Shown here in pieces: positions 51,201 to 62,563 of a DNA stretch of 64,000 nt. Origin of the DNA: Serripes groenlandicus (Eukaryota; Mollusca; Bivalvia; Cardiida; Cardiidae); assembly GCA_031761405.1 (NCBI GenBank), contig JASEVX010000007.1, positions 39,115,248 through 39,179,247 on the forward strand, written 5' to 3'. Both the position numbers and the translations under genes were made by a program. Numbering within the stretch: the first letter of the stretch is position 1; each line of letters opens with the position of its first letter. The notes beneath the pieces are model-generated. The model saw nothing but the letters and a program-made list of their open reading frames with translations, was not told where the DNA came from and ran no database searches.

Positions 51201-54200
51201 TGACTGGTGTCAGGATAAACGGACCAGTAGTACTGGTAACTTACCCAGGAAACGCCGTGATATAACTGACTGACTGGTGTCAGGATAAACGGACCAGTAG
51301 TACTGGTAACTTACCCAGGAAACGCCGTGATATAACTGACTGGCTGGTGTCAGGAGAAATGGACGAGTAGTACTGGTAACTTACCCAGGAAACGCCGTGA
51401 TATAACTGACTGGAGGGTGTCAGGATAAACGGACCAGTAGTACTGGTAACTTACCCAGGAAACGCCGTGATATAACTGACTGACTGGTGTCAGGATAAAC
51501 GGACCAGTAGTACTGGTAACTTACCCAGGAAACGCCGTGATATAACTGACTGACTGGTGTCAGGATAAACGGACCAGTAGTACTGGTAACTTACCCAGGA
51601 AACGCCGTGATATAACTGACTGACTGGTGTCAGGATAAACGGACCAGTAGTACTGGTAACTTACCCAGGAAACGCCGTGATATAACTGACTGGCTGGTGT
51701 CAGGAGAAATGGACGAGTAGTACTGGTAACTTACCCAGGACACGCCGTGATATAACTGACTGGCTGGTGTCAGGATAAACGGACGAGTAGTACTGGTAAC
51801 TTACCCAGGACACGCCGTGATATAACTGACTGGCTGGTGTCTGGATAAATGGACCAGTAGTACTGGTAACTTACCCAGGAAACGCCGTGATATAACTGAC
51901 TGGCTGGTGTCAGGATAAATGGACGAGTATTACTGGTAACTTACCCAGGACACGTCGTGATATAACTGACTGCCTGGTGTCAGGATAAATGGACGAGTAT
52001 TACTGGTAACTTACCCAGGACACGCCGTGATATAACTGACTGGCTGGTGTCAAGATAAACGGATCAGTAGTACTGGTAACTTACCCAGGAAACGCCGTGA
52101 TATAACTGACTGCCTGGTGTCAGGATAAACGGACCAGTAGTACTGGTAACTTACCCAGGAAACGGCGTGATATAACTGACTGGCTGGTGTCTGGATAAAT
52201 GGACCAGTAGTACTGGTAACTTACCCAGGAAACGCCGTGATATAACTGACTGCCTGGTGTCAGGATAAATAGACCAGTAGTACTGGTAACTTACCCAGGA
52301 AACGCCGTGATATAACTGACTGGCTGGTGTCTGGATAAATGGACCAGTAGTACTGGTAGCTTACCCAGGAAACGGCGTGATATAACTGACTGGCTGGTGT
52401 CAAGATAAACGGACCAGTAGTACTGGTAACTTACCCAGGACACGCCGTGATATAACTGACTGCCTGGTGTCAGGATAAATGGACAAGTAGTACTGGTAGC
52501 TTACCCAGGAAACGGCGTGATATAACTGACTGGCTGGTGTCAAGATAAACGGACCAGTAGTACTGGTAACTTACCCAGGACACGCCATGATATAACTGAC
52601 TGCCTGGTGTCAGGAGAAATGGACGAGTAGTACTGGTAACTTACCCAGGAAACGGCGTGATATAACTGACTGGCTGGTGTCAAGATAAACGGACCAGTAG
52701 TACTGGTAACTTACCCAGGAAACGCCGTGATATAACTGACTGCCTGGTGTCAGGATAAATGGACGAGTAGTACTGGTAACTTACCCAGGACACGGCGTGA
52801 TATAACTGACTGGCTGGTGTCTGGATAAATGGACCCGTAGAACTGGTAACTTACACAGGAAACGCCGTGATATAACTAACTGGCTGGTGTCAGGATAAAC
52901 GGACCAGTAGTACTGGTAACTTACCCAGGACACGCCGTGATATAACTGACTGGCTGGTGTCTGGATAAATGGACCAGTAGTACTGGTAACTTACCCAGGA
53001 CACGGCGTGATATAACTGACTGCCTGGTGTCAGGATAAATGGACGAGTAGTACTGGTAACTTACCCAGGAAACGCCGTGATATAACTGACTGGCTGGTGT
53101 CAAGATAAACGGACCAGTAGTACTGGTAACTTACCCAGGACACGCCGTGATATAACTGACTGGCTGGTGTCAGGATAAACGGACCAGTAGTACTGGTAAC
53201 TTACCCAGGAAACGGCGTGATATAACTGACTGGCTGGTGTCAAGATAAACGGACCAGTAGTACTGGTAACTTACACAGGACACGCCGTGATATAACTGAC
53301 TGGCTGGTGTCAAGATAAACGGACCAGTAGTACTGGTAACTTACCCAGGACACGCCGTGATATAACTTACTGGCTGGTGTCAAGATAAACGGACCAGTAG
53401 TACTGGTAACTTACCCAGGAAACGGCGTGATATAACTGACTGGCTGGTGTCAAGATAAACGGACCAGTAGTACTGGTAACTTACACAGGACACGCCGTGA
53501 TATAACTGACTGGCTGGTGTCAGGATAAACGGACCAGTAGTACTGGTAACTTACCCAGGACACGCCGTGATATAACTGACTGGCTGGTGTCAGGATAAAC
53601 GGACCAGTAGTACTGGTAACTTACCCAGGACACGGCGTGATATAACTGACTGGCTGGTGTCAAGATAAACGGACCAGTAGTACTGGTAACTTACCCAGGA
53701 AACGCCGTGATATAACTGACTGGCTGGTGTCAAGATAAACGGACCAGTAGTACTGGTAACTTACCCAGGAAACGCCGTGATATAACTGACTGGCTGGTGT
53801 CAGGATAAACGGACCAGTAGTACTGGTAGCTTACCCAGGAAACGCCGTAATATAACTGACTGGCTGGTTTCAGGATAAACGGACCAGTACAACTGGTAGC
53901 TTACCCAGGAAACGCCGTGATATAACTGACTGGCTGGTGTCAAGATAAACGGACCAGTAGTACTGGTAACTTACCCAGGAAACGGCGTGATATAACTGAC
54001 TGGCTGGTGTCAGGATAAACGGACCAGTAGTACTGGTAACTTACCCAGGAAACGCCGTGATATAACTGACTGGCTGGTGTCAAGATAAACGAACCAGTAG
54101 TACTGGTAACTTACCCAGGAAACGCCGTGATATAACTGACTGGCTGGTGTCAAGATAAACGGACCAGTAGTACTGGTAACTTACCCAGGAAACGCCGTGA

Positions 54201-54750
54201 TATAACTGACTGCCTGGTGTCAGGATAAACGGACCAGTAGTACTGGTAGCTTACCCAGGAAACGCCGTGATATAACTGACTGGCTGGTGTCAGGATAAAC
54301 GGACCAGTAGTACTGGTAACTTACACAGGAAACGGCGTGATATAACTGACTGGCTGGTGTCAGGATAAACGGACCAGTAGTACTGGTAACTTACACAGGA
54401 AACGGCGTGATATAACTGACTGGCTGGTGTCAGGATAAACGGACCAGTAGTACTGGTAACTTACACAGGAAACGGCGTGATATAACTGACTGGCTGGTGT
54501 CAGGATAAACGGACCAGTAGTACTGGTAACTTACCCAGGAAACGCCGTGATATAACTGACTGGCTGGTGTCAAGATAAACGGACCAGTAGTACTGGTAAC
54601 TTACACAGGAAACGCCGTGATATAACTAACTGGCTGGTGTCAAGATAAACGGACCAGTTGTACTGGTAACTTACCCAGGAAACGCCGTGATATAACTGAA
54701 AAGCTATTTAAGCGGCGTGAAACACCAAACAATCAATCAATCAATCAATC
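48298..54750 (+). mobile_element. SINE-B insertion expanded to 6.45 kb
   Basis: The tRNA-like head (CCTTGGTGGTGTATTGGTAG A-box region; AGGTCGCGGGTTTGACC B-box region) and GGTTGATTCATACCAAATAC, TAGTATTGGCTGCCCTC precede the array, and the family tail (GCGGCGTGAAACACC plus ATCA repeats) follows it. TGTGATGTGAC at 48288-48298 and CGTGATGCGAC at 54752-54762 match at 9 of 11 bases, both differences being C/T at CpG, consistent with one decayed target duplication. The block TATTGGCTGCCCTCCTTGGC is itself duplicated in the head (48394, 48418). Confidence 0.88.
48466..54695 (+). repeat. 70-bp satellite array, 89 units (SINE-B core)
   Basis: Unit CTGACTGGCTGGTGTCAGGA, TAAACGGACCAGTAGTACTG, GTAACTTACCCAGGAAACG, CCGTGATATAA. 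6230 bp is exactly 89 x 70 with no net indel, so length is very constant. Each unit holds a perfect dyad ACCAGTA-G-TACTGGT, broken by GACGAG in some copies. Variant sites (CAGG/CAAG/CTGG, AAAT/AAAC, CCAG/CGAG, GAAAC/GACAC, GCC/GGC) are shuffled. A 9-unit block repeats at 630-bp spacing (for example TGGCTTGTGT at 50011 and 50641). Unamplified SINE-B copies carry this unit once. Confidence 0.97.
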
Positions 54751-54762
54751 ACGTGATGCGAC

Positions 54763-55456
54763 TGTCCAACGTGGTGCAACTTGTGCTGCATGTCAGAAAG
54801 GTTGAAACAAAATCTTAAATCTTAGCTATAGGGAGACAGCGGTACAGTGTTAGAACATGCCGATGGACCTCGGGATTGTTCTGTAAATGTTTGGGACATC
54901 TGGAACACGACAATAAAATAGATTACAAAACAATACAAATTATTTTAATTGCAGGACAAATAACAAAATACAAAAGTACAAAGAATTACGGAGATGTTGT
55001 TTCGAATTAATCGGGTCAATATTTAGGACGTCTTAGTTACGACATATTTGATAAAAACGATTCAAAGTCCTTTGGTGTTAGGACCGGTGTAAACTAAGAC
55101 TGTCCCTAGGGCCTTTAATAACCCCGGGAAAGAATATAGGCCAAAGTAATAAACAATATAATATGAATGGAATTGAAAATATTGTCGCAAAAGGAGAAAT
55201 TGCTCATATTAAATATTTGATACATTTGTATCATGCAGCACGCGAGCTACATGTACCTCTTGACAATTGCCTGCGACGCCTTTTGTACTCTAATCTAACT
55301 TGATTAGATAAGAGTCCAATGAGGAAATTGCACGGTCTCTTATTATTTGTAGGAAATGAAACACGAGACTATGCAATTAGCTTTCAAAAAGGTGGGGTTG
55401 TTTTAGTGCACTTGTTACCTCAGCTCATGAGTCTAATTAAGTAATACTATAGTTTG
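54763..55456. other. unassigned; P-MITE scrap
   Basis: GAAAATATTGTCGCAAAAGG with AGAAATTGCTCATATTAAAT near 55170-55215 is a P-MITE centre. Nothing else recognised. Confidence 0.4.
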
Positions 55457-55460
55457 TTTA

Positions 55461-55660
55461 CCCTTTCCCTCATATAGACGCTTTCTGACGCCTCTGCAGC
55501 AGACGGCTTTTTGAAAACATAGCGACAAAAGAAGAAATTGCACAAAACGTGCAATTTCTCCTTTTCCACAATGTTATCCATTCAATTATGGAGATACTTT
55601 ATGTTTTGACAAAATACGTTCAAAGTCGTCTGCTGCAGATTTGTCGTATGAGGGAAAGGG
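55461..55660. mobile_element. P-MITE, complete
   Basis: TTTA at 55457-55460 and TTAA at 55661-55664 flank near-perfect ends; hairpin AAATTGCAC / GTGCAATTT near 55540. Same young subfamily as 24629, with a short internal deletion after the hairpin. Confidence 0.85.
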
Positions 55661-55740
55661 TTAAGGTTTAATGACGTACACGATGGTCCCACCTGTGGAA
55701 TATCATGATCAACGCCATTCGAAAATCGAATAAATGTCAA

Positions 55741-55810
55741 TTAACCCTTTCCTACATACCAACCAATTACAGTAGACGACTTTGAACACATCTCATTTAA
55801 TATGTTAAAT
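55741..55810. mobile_element. P-MITE left end
   Basis: TTAACCCTTTCCTACATACC, CAGTAGACGACTTTGAACAC; truncated near 55810. Confidence 0.6.
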
Positions 55811-55825
55811 GACTTAATAAAAGGA

Positions 55826-56607
55826 TTTATTATATGCCTGTTCATTTTCCGGTGGAAATACATGCAGATTGACATGCGCAAATACACCACGACAGATTAA
55901 AATTCCGTATCTACATGCGGTGTAAATACAAGATTGTGACGTCAGACAGTGCGCGGAATACTTTCAGCGAGGTATCCCCAATAAACAATGTATTGAATCT
56001 GTATATTTAATAGTTTTTCGCTCTTCATAGATCGTAGGTATATAATAAAAGGAATATTACGTTGCGGGAGCGATAAATGGGTACGTATTGCACGACTCGT
56101 AGCGTGGGAAAATCCATATCTTACTCGACCTTCGGTCTCGTAAGATATCGATTTTTCCACGCTACTTGTCGTGCAATACAAACCCTTTTATCGCTCCCGC
56201 AACGTAATATTCCGTTTTTATTATATGCCTGTACATTTTCCGGTGGAAATACATGCAGATTGACATGCGCAAATACACCACGACAGATTAAAATTCCGTA
56301 TCTACATGCGGTGTAAATACAAGATTGTGACGTCAGACAGTGCGCGGAATACTTTCAGCGAGGTATCCCCAATAAACAATGTATTGAATCTGTATATTTA
56401 ATAGTTTTTTCGCTCTTCATAGATCGTAGGTATATAATAAAAGGAATATTACGTTGCGGGAGCGATAAATGGGTACGTATTGCACGACTCGTAGCGTGGG
56501 AAAATCCATATCTTACTCGACCTTCGGTCTCGTAAGATATCGATTTTTCCACGCTACTTGTCGTGCAATACAAACCCTTTTATCGCTCCCGCAACGTAAT
56601 ATTCCGT
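55826..56607. repeat. tandem duplication, 392-bp period, each with a 163-bp hairpin
   Basis: Two nearly identical units (about 55826-56215 and 56216-56607). Each begins TTATATGCCTGT, contains ACACCACGACAGATTAAAAT and GTGACGTCAGACAGTGCGC, and ends with a long hairpin (56051-56213; 56443-56605). Hairpin arms start GGAATATTACGTTGCGGGAG and close CTCCCGCAACGTAATATTCC; the inner part pairs CGTATTGCACGAC with GTCGTGCAATAC and CTTACTCGACC with GGTCTCGTAAG. The ORFs here come from the hairpin arms. The hairpin is probably a foldback MITE carried along by the duplication. Confidence 0.88.
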
Positions 56608-57227
56608 ATGTATAATTATTGGAAAGAAGTGAAAACATCGTGGCAAAAAGGTTAAATAATTTCTCCTTATGCCAAAATGTTTTCAAAAAGCGACTTTATG
56701 TGGGAAAGGTTTAGAATTAAATTACCAGTTTGAATCTTGGCCGTTTTCAAGGATGCTTGTACGACTAGATAGTGAACTTGGACGATCCTGATCAGACTGC
56801 ACGGGGGTCTCAGTCCAGAACTTTTTTTTTTATGTGACATGGCTCTAACGCTGTCTGACAATCCTATAAGCTGAATCCTTTCCCTTCCCGTATTCAACAA
56901 ATCTGCAGCAGACGGCTATAAAAACATATGAAAAACCTCAATATTAAAAGTAAAATTATGGAATATAATTGAAATCATTGCTTATTATGAGAAACTTCAA
57001 CCTTTTCTCTCAATGTTTTCAAAACCTGCGTAACCTGCTGAAGACGTGTCCATATGTATGTGCCTGCAGGTGGAAACAGATTAAAAGCGTTAATGACGCA
57101 CATATGTTCCACGTCTGTGAATCATAAATAAGCTTTGTTATACATTTCCTGGAAATAAGCGGAAATACAAAGTTGAAGATGATTAGAACGTCGTCTGACG
57201 CCAAAGCAACTCCAAATGCTACCAAAT
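56608..57227. mobile_element. P-MITE fragments and unassigned DNA
   Basis: 56615-56715: ATTATTGGAAAGAAGTGAAA to TGTGGGAAAGGTTTAG (right half). 56872-57088: GAATCCTTTCCCTTCCCG, CTGCAGCAGACGGC, then a decayed centre and CCTGCAGGTGGAAACAGATTA. Between them GGACGATCCTGATCAGACTG is a dispersed-repeat scrap. Confidence 0.55.
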
Positions 57228-57475
57228 CGAGGGCTTGGCGTGAAACGGTTGTAACTTAAATTGGTATTTTTTTACCAAGGTTAATCACCTCGTGCCATAA
57301 AGTCTTTATAAGCGTTAAATCATTTTACTTGGTAAACAATTGAAATTTAGGTGCCATTGCTCGTTCTGAGCAATGGCACCTAAATTTGCATTGTTTACAA
57401 AGGGGTCAAAATTGCACCTAAACCAGGGTTTTCAAAATAGGTTTTTAGTTACAACCGTTTCACGCCAAGCCCTCG
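57228..57475. mobile_element. Z element copy 3, AAAT target duplication
   Basis: CGAGGGCTTGGCGTGAAACG to CACGCCAAGCCCTCG with the internal palindrome. AAAT is present at 57224-57227 and 57476-57479, so this is an original insertion. Confidence 0.9.
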
Positions 57476-57536
57476 AAATAGCAGAGAGGCAATCCGACTA
57501 GAGGTCTCTAGACGCGGCACAAGCTTAGCAAATACT

Positions 57537-57672
57537 GATTGATCGATTGATTGGTGCTTTACGCCGTTTTCAACAATTTTTCAGTTATATCACGGCTGAC
57601 ACCAGCCAGTCAGTCGCGATGCTAACCCCGCATCCCTGAGCACCAAGGCGGGCAGCTATTACTACAATTTGT
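57537..57672 (-). mobile_element. SINE-B fragment in unit 1 (reverse)
   Basis: GATTGATCGATTGATTGGTG tail, GCTTTACGCCGTTTTCAAC, a core remnant (GGCTGACACCAGCCAGTCAG) and AGCACCAAGGCGGGCAGC. The core has lost its CCAGTAGTACTGG half. Confidence 0.75.
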
Positions 57673-57806
57673 AAAGTCTTTAAATAAAATAAACATCGTG
57701 GAAAATTTACCTGTATATCATTATCAATTGGATAGGACATTGCGTATCGATGAGGTTGAGATTAGCTTGTTAATGAAACCCTGTATAAGCAATATCTTTC
57801 TATATG

Positions 57807-58062
57807 GGCTCAGAGTCCCTGTAACTCAGTCAGTAGCTGTCAATGTATGGGTTGTGTGTTCGAAACCTGACTCGCTCAACATTCATTCCGACGATTAAGA
57901 AAATCAAAACGACACACTTCGTTCGTCTTACATCAATGGGCTAACAGTCTTTGTGGGAAATCAGCCATTTGCTTCGCAAGACTATTGTTTGGAGAACTGG
58001 TGTTCTGTGTAGGCGAACTCGTTGCCTAGATACGACTAAGCAACTGTTGAAAACCGGCGTTG
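57807..58062 (+). mobile_element. SINE-A fragment in unit 1
   Basis: GGCTCAGAGTCCCTGTAACT, GTGTGTTCGAAACCTGAC (B box), CATTCGTTCGTC-like and CAATGGGCTAACAGTC body, AAACCGGCGTTGAGCGTG end. A weak ORF (57698-57898) spanning it is duplicated at 58835-59035 because of the unit duplication. Confidence 0.7.
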
Positions 58063-58366
58063 AGCGTGAAGTAGGAAAATACAGTCCGATATGTGAAAAA
58101 ATTGGATGTGTGTAGCAAATTGGAGTCTGAATGATGCATCTGTGAACAGTGAAGACTCGGGTCAGCACGTGTATCAACACAGTCTCATCAGTCTTCACCG
58201 ACCGCATAAATGAACATTCTGACAAAAAACAACTCGAATTGTAGCCCCTCTCGATTTATGTCAATATGTGTTTAAATGATGTCAAGGCGGAGTAAGATTA
58301 AGACCCCAAACCTCTAGGCGCGGTTCATATATTAGCGGCGCTCCAAGAAAACCAGCGTGAACGTAT

Positions 58367-58612
58367 CGAGGGCTTGGTGTGAAACGGTTGTAACTAAAAT
58401 TGGTATTCTTTTACCAAGGTTCATCACCTCGCCATAAAGTCTTTATAAGCGTTAAATCATTTTACTTGGTAAACAATGGAAATTTAGGTGCCATTGCTCG
58501 TTCTGAGCAATGGCACCTAAATATGCATTGTTTACAAAGGGGTCAAAATTGCACATAAACCAGGGTTTTCAAAATAGGTTTTTAGTTACAACCGTTTCAC
58601 GCCAAGCCCTCG
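58367..58612. mobile_element. Z element copy 4 (no matching target duplication)
   Basis: Left flank GTAT, right flank AAAT. The mismatch is explained by tandem duplication of copy 3 with its downstream sequence rather than a new insertion. Confidence 0.9.
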
Positions 58613-58673
58613 AAATAGCAGAGAGGCAATCCGACTAGAGGTCTCTAGACGCGGCACAAGCTTAGCAAATACT

Positions 58674-58811
58674 GATTGATCGATTGTTTGGTGCTTTACG
58701 CCGTTTTCAACAATTTTTCAGTTATATCACGGCTGACACCAGCCAGTCAGTCGCGATGCTAACCCCGCATCCCTGAGCACCAAGGCGGGCAGCTATTACT
58801 ACAATTTGTAA
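58674..58811 (-). mobile_element. SINE-B fragment in unit 2 (reverse)
   Basis: Duplicate of 57537-57672 with a few substitutions (GATTGTTTGGTG for GATTGATTGGTG). Confidence 0.75.
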
Positions 58812-58943
58812 AGTCTTTAAATAAAATAAACATCGTGGAAAAGTTACCTGTATATCATTATCAATTGGATAGGACATTGCGTATCGATGAGGTTGAGATT
58901 AGCTTGTTAATGAAACCCTGTATAAGCAATATCTTTCTATATG

Positions 58944-59185
58944 AGCTCAGAGTCCCTGTAACTCAGTCAGTAGCTGTCAATGTATGGGTTGTGTGTTCGA
59001 AGCCTGACTCGCTCAACATTCATTCCGACGATTAAGTCAATGCGACATACTGCGTTCGTCTTCCATCAATGGGCTAACAGGCTTTGTGGGAAATCAGCCA
59101 TTTGCTTCGCAAGAACTGGTGTGGTGTGTGGGCGAACTCGTTGCCTAGATACGACTAAGCAACTGTTGAAAACCGGCGTTGAGCG
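58944..59185 (+). mobile_element. SINE-A fragment in unit 2
   Basis: Duplicate of the unit 1 copy; GAGCTCAGAGTCCCTGTAAC, GTGTGTTCGAAGCCTGAC. It retains CAATGCGACATAC better than unit 1. Confidence 0.7.
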
Positions 59186-59487
59186 TGAAGTAGGAAAATA
59201 CAGTCCGATATGTGAGAAAATTCGATGCGTGTAGCAAATTGGAGTCTGAATGATGCATCTGTGAACAGTGAAGACTCGGGTCAGCACGTGTATCAACACA
59301 GTCTCGTCAGTCTTCACCGACCGCATAACTGAACATTCTGACAAAAAACTCGAATTGTAGCCCCTCTCGATGTATGTCAATATGTGTTTAAATGATGTCA
59401 AGGCGGAGTAAGATTAAGACCATAAAGTTCTAAGCGCGGTTCATATATTAGCGGCGCTCCAAGAAAACCAGCGTGAACGTATCTATG

Positions 59488-59694
59488 GCAAGTTAACATA
59501 TATATTTCTGACGCAACAGCAGGAGAGTTTTGAAAATATTGTTGAAAAAGAAGAAACTGTTTGTAAAACTTCTTCATTTGCCACAATGTGTTCTGTTCAA
59601 TAACAAAACATCATTTAATAGAGATGTTCTAATGTGTGTGGTAATGCTTTCACAGTTATCTGCTGCAGATTTGTTGTATACGGGAAAGGTTGAA
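59488..59694. mobile_element. P-MITE, degenerate
   Basis: ACATATATATTTCTGACGC, AACAGCAGGAGAGTTTTG, a centre GAAGAAACTGTTTGTAAAAC and right end AGTTATCTGCTGCAGATTTG to CGGGAAAGGTTGA. Confidence 0.6.
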
Positions 59695-59732
59695 CATATC
59701 ACCTGTTGTGTTTAATTAGAAACATCACAAAA

Positions 59733-60808
59733 CAAGATGGCCATGATGGCCCTAGTTCGCTCACCTGAATTATACAATGTACTGCACTGCAAAACACATC
59801 AAGACAATTATTCTGAATGAAACCTCCACAGTGTTAACAAGATTTTCCTTCAATTGGCCTAGTGATCTATATTATTTTACCTGATATGACCCATATTCCG
59901 ACATGAACTAGATATCATCAAGACAATATTCTGACAAAGTTTCAACTTACTTAAAGTAAAATAGCGGCCTCCGGAGTTTGAACAATATTTTCCTTTATTG
60001 ACCTTATTTCTGACTCAATAGGACCAATATTCGAACTTGACCTAGATATAATTCCGACAAACATTCTGACAACCTTTCAAGCTGCTAAAAAATGTGGCAT
60101 CCAAAGTGTTAACAAGATTTTCTTCAATTTGGCCTAGTGACCTAGTTGTTGACCCTACATGATCCATATTCGAACTTGGCTTAGATATCATTCAGATAAA
60201 CATTCTCATCAAATGTCAAGCTGCTATAGCAAAAAAATGCGTCTTCTCCAGAGTTAACAAGAGTTAACAAGATGTTCCTTCAATTTGGCCTAGTGACCTA
60301 GTTTCTGACCCAACATGACCCATGTTCGAACTTGACTTACATATCATCAAGACAAATATTCTGTGGCCTCTAGAGTGTTAACAAGATTACCCTTCAATGT
60401 GGCCTAGTTTTAGACCTAGCTATCATTCAGCTCAACATTCTGACCAAATTTCAAGCTGCTGAAGCAAAAAAATGCGGGTCCTACAGTGTTAACAAGTGTT
60501 CCCTTCAACTTGGCCTAGTGACCTAGTTTCTGACCCAATATGACCCATATTCAAACTTGATCTAGACATTTTTAAGACAAACATTCTGACAAGATTTCAA
60601 ACTGCTGAAGCAAAAATTGCGGCCAAGTTTCGAACTTGTTCAAGATTTAATAGAGATAAATGTTCTGATAAACTTTCATGAAGATTGGATACAAAATGTA
60701 GCCTGTAGAGTATTAACAAGCGGAAATGTTGACGACGCACGATACACGGACGCCGGACAAAATGTGATCACAATAGCTCACCTTGCACTTCGTGCATAGT
60801 TGAGCTAA
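59733..60808 (+). mobile_element. G element, full-length copy (~1.08 kb)
   Basis: 5' end CAAGATGGCCATGATGGCC (a palindrome-rich start) with GTTCGCTCACCTG; about seven core units (GTGTTAACAAGATTTTCC, GGCCTAGTGACCTAGTT, TGACCCATATTCGAACTTG); 3' end GGACGCCGGACAAAATGTG, ATCACAATAGCTCACC, TGCACTTCGTGCATAGTTGAG, CTAAAA. It gives both termini of the family. Confidence 0.8.
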
Positions 60809-60904
60809 AATTACAATCTCAAGTCCGGTCTCATTTAAATCTACGACGATTTAAAGACCGGACAATTATCTGTATCTGTATTTTTTTTAACAACTGGCGT
60901 TTAA

Positions 60905-61114
60905 CCCTTTCCCTTTTACGGATGCAATTTTTCGCATCTGCAGAAGATCACGTTGGAAAACATTGCAGCAAAAGAAGAATGAGCAATTTTTCCATTTGCC
61001 ACAATGATTTCAATTCTATTTAATAATTAAGCTTAAATTTATAGAGACTTTACATGTTTTTGCCCAGATGTTTCGAAGTCTACTACTTCAGATGTGTTGT
61101 ATGTGAGGGAAGGG
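60905..61114. mobile_element. P-MITE, TTAA-flanked, diverged
   Basis: TTAA at 60901-60904 and 61115-61118; CCCTTTCCCTTTTACGGATG, CTGCAGAAGATCACGTTGG; right end AGTCTACTACTTCAGATGTG and GTGAGGGAAGGG. The hairpin is shortened. Confidence 0.75.
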
Positions 61115-61235
61115 TTAACATAGCTATCAACAGTATTTCAGTTTAACATACCACGGACGTTTCTAGTACAACCCTTACACAACGTTCCTCCAAGGCACCA
61201 CACTCTTTGAAAAGTGTGGATAAGCATATGTGATA

Positions 61236-61886
61236 ACACAAGGGCCAGTATCGCTCCACTGTCGTTAGGCAAAAATTAAATCCCTATTGCCATATAGTGC
61301 AAAGTAGCCCCATCGCCCTAGCGGCCATTTTCTTTTAATGACTTGGAAGAATCTGGCACCCAAGGAACATTTCTACAAAATTATTTGGAAATCGGCTTCA
61401 TACTTTAAGAGAATATTTCACTACAGCCATATAAGCCCCGCCCTTTCTACAAATCAATATGGATTGAAGGAATCTGATAGAAGATCACATAAGGAACATT
61501 TCAACAAAATTATTTTGAATTCGACCAAATACATTCAGAGAAAAAGATTCTTTTTGACATGACCCATATTCGAACTTGACCTAAATATCATCAAGACAAA
61601 CATTCTGATAACGTTTCAACATGCTCAAGTTAGAAATGCGGCCTCCAGAGTGTTAACAAGATTTTCCTTCAACTTGACCTATAGTGACCTAGTTTTTGAC
61701 CTCATATGGCCCAGATTTGATGGAGTTGAATGTTCTGATAAACTTTCATGAAGATCGGATGTAAAATGTAGCCTGTAGAGTGTTAACAAAGCAAATGTTG
61801 ACGACGCACATTGCACGCCGGCCGGACGCCGGACAAAATGTGATCACAATAGCTCTCCTTGAGTACTTCGTGCACAGGTGAGCAAA
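61236..61886 (+). mobile_element. G element, third type
   Basis: ACAAGGGCCAGTATCGCTCC start; internal TAGCGGCCATTTTCTTTTAA, CAAGGAACATTTCTACAAAA like the 44543 copy; then core units as at 45278; end CGGACGCCGGACAAAATGTG, CACAATAGCTCTCCTTGAG, hairpin and GGTGAGCAAAAAA. It combines parts of the short and long types. Confidence 0.75.
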
Positions 61887-62559
61887 AAATAGAACTTATA
61901 CCAATTTGGTTATTAGAGATCATGGACCAGCTATGTTAAAGATGGATAAAGATATCAATGAGAAACACATACAATGTATTACAAAAATATTTAATTCTAT
62001 TTCGTATAAAATTTGTATAAAATATATTACTTTTGACTTTGGGATAACATTTTAATTTTAGACTCTACAAAATACTAGTAAATCAACATATAAATCTGGA
62101 ACAAAAGTAAACCTTTTCTTTCAACTAACACATATAACAAATGAACCCTGAACAATTTCATACTATGATTAATAAGTATTCTTTCACTCACAACTAAGCA
62201 GCAATACCTAATAAGTAATAACCTTCAGTTTTATTTTCAGAGAGGACCACTTTCACACATGCAGATACACTTTGAAATATCTTCTGCAGGTGATGGTTTT
62301 TTTACCTAACCATATAGCTAATGTGACACTGTAGTGTCGTATACTAGAAACCATCAAAAGACAAAAATGCGACGTCTGCATATTGGAAGTACAAGTACTG
62401 CTGTAATGAAAATGTTTCAGGAAATTGCTTCTTTTCTTTTCCCACAATGTTTATAAAAGAGTCTTCTACTGTGAGTGCATCAAATGTAACCTGTATGTTG
62501 TAAAAAACAGTTAATGTCTACTATCCTCTTCCGGATGCTATTTCAAGGCATTTGACACT
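61887..62559. other. unassigned; one P-MITE-like scrap
   Basis: AGGACCACTTTCACACATGC and CTTTTCTTTTCCCACAATG, AGTCTTCTACTGTGAGTGC between 62240 and 62510 are faint P-MITE relics. No gene seen. Confidence 0.4.
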
Positions 62560-62563
62560 TTAA

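Larger units (their letters stand above)
57228..59482 (+). repeat. tandem duplication of ~1.1 kb starting at Z elements
   Basis: Unit 1 (57228-58366) and unit 2 (58367-59482) both start with a Z element and end CAGCGTGAACGTAT. Both contain reverse SINE-B and forward SINE-A fragments in the same order. Unit 2 lacks two short stretches, including one near 59038 and one near 59115. They are very similar, so the event is fairly recent. Confidence 0.93.

Noticed and set aside
48511..53103. Recurring 60-residue ORFs starting MTPASQLYH
   Set aside because: They come from reading the 70-bp array on the - strand. 70 is not a multiple of 3, so the frame closes after a few units.
56077..56573. 79- and 72-residue ORFs repeated on both strands
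   Set aside because: They are translations of the 163-bp hairpin arms inside the 392-bp tandem duplication.
57698..59401. Paired small ORFs (66, 94 and 111 residues) conserved between two loci
   Set aside because: Their similarity is explained by the 1.1-kb tandem duplication, and they overlap SINE fragments.
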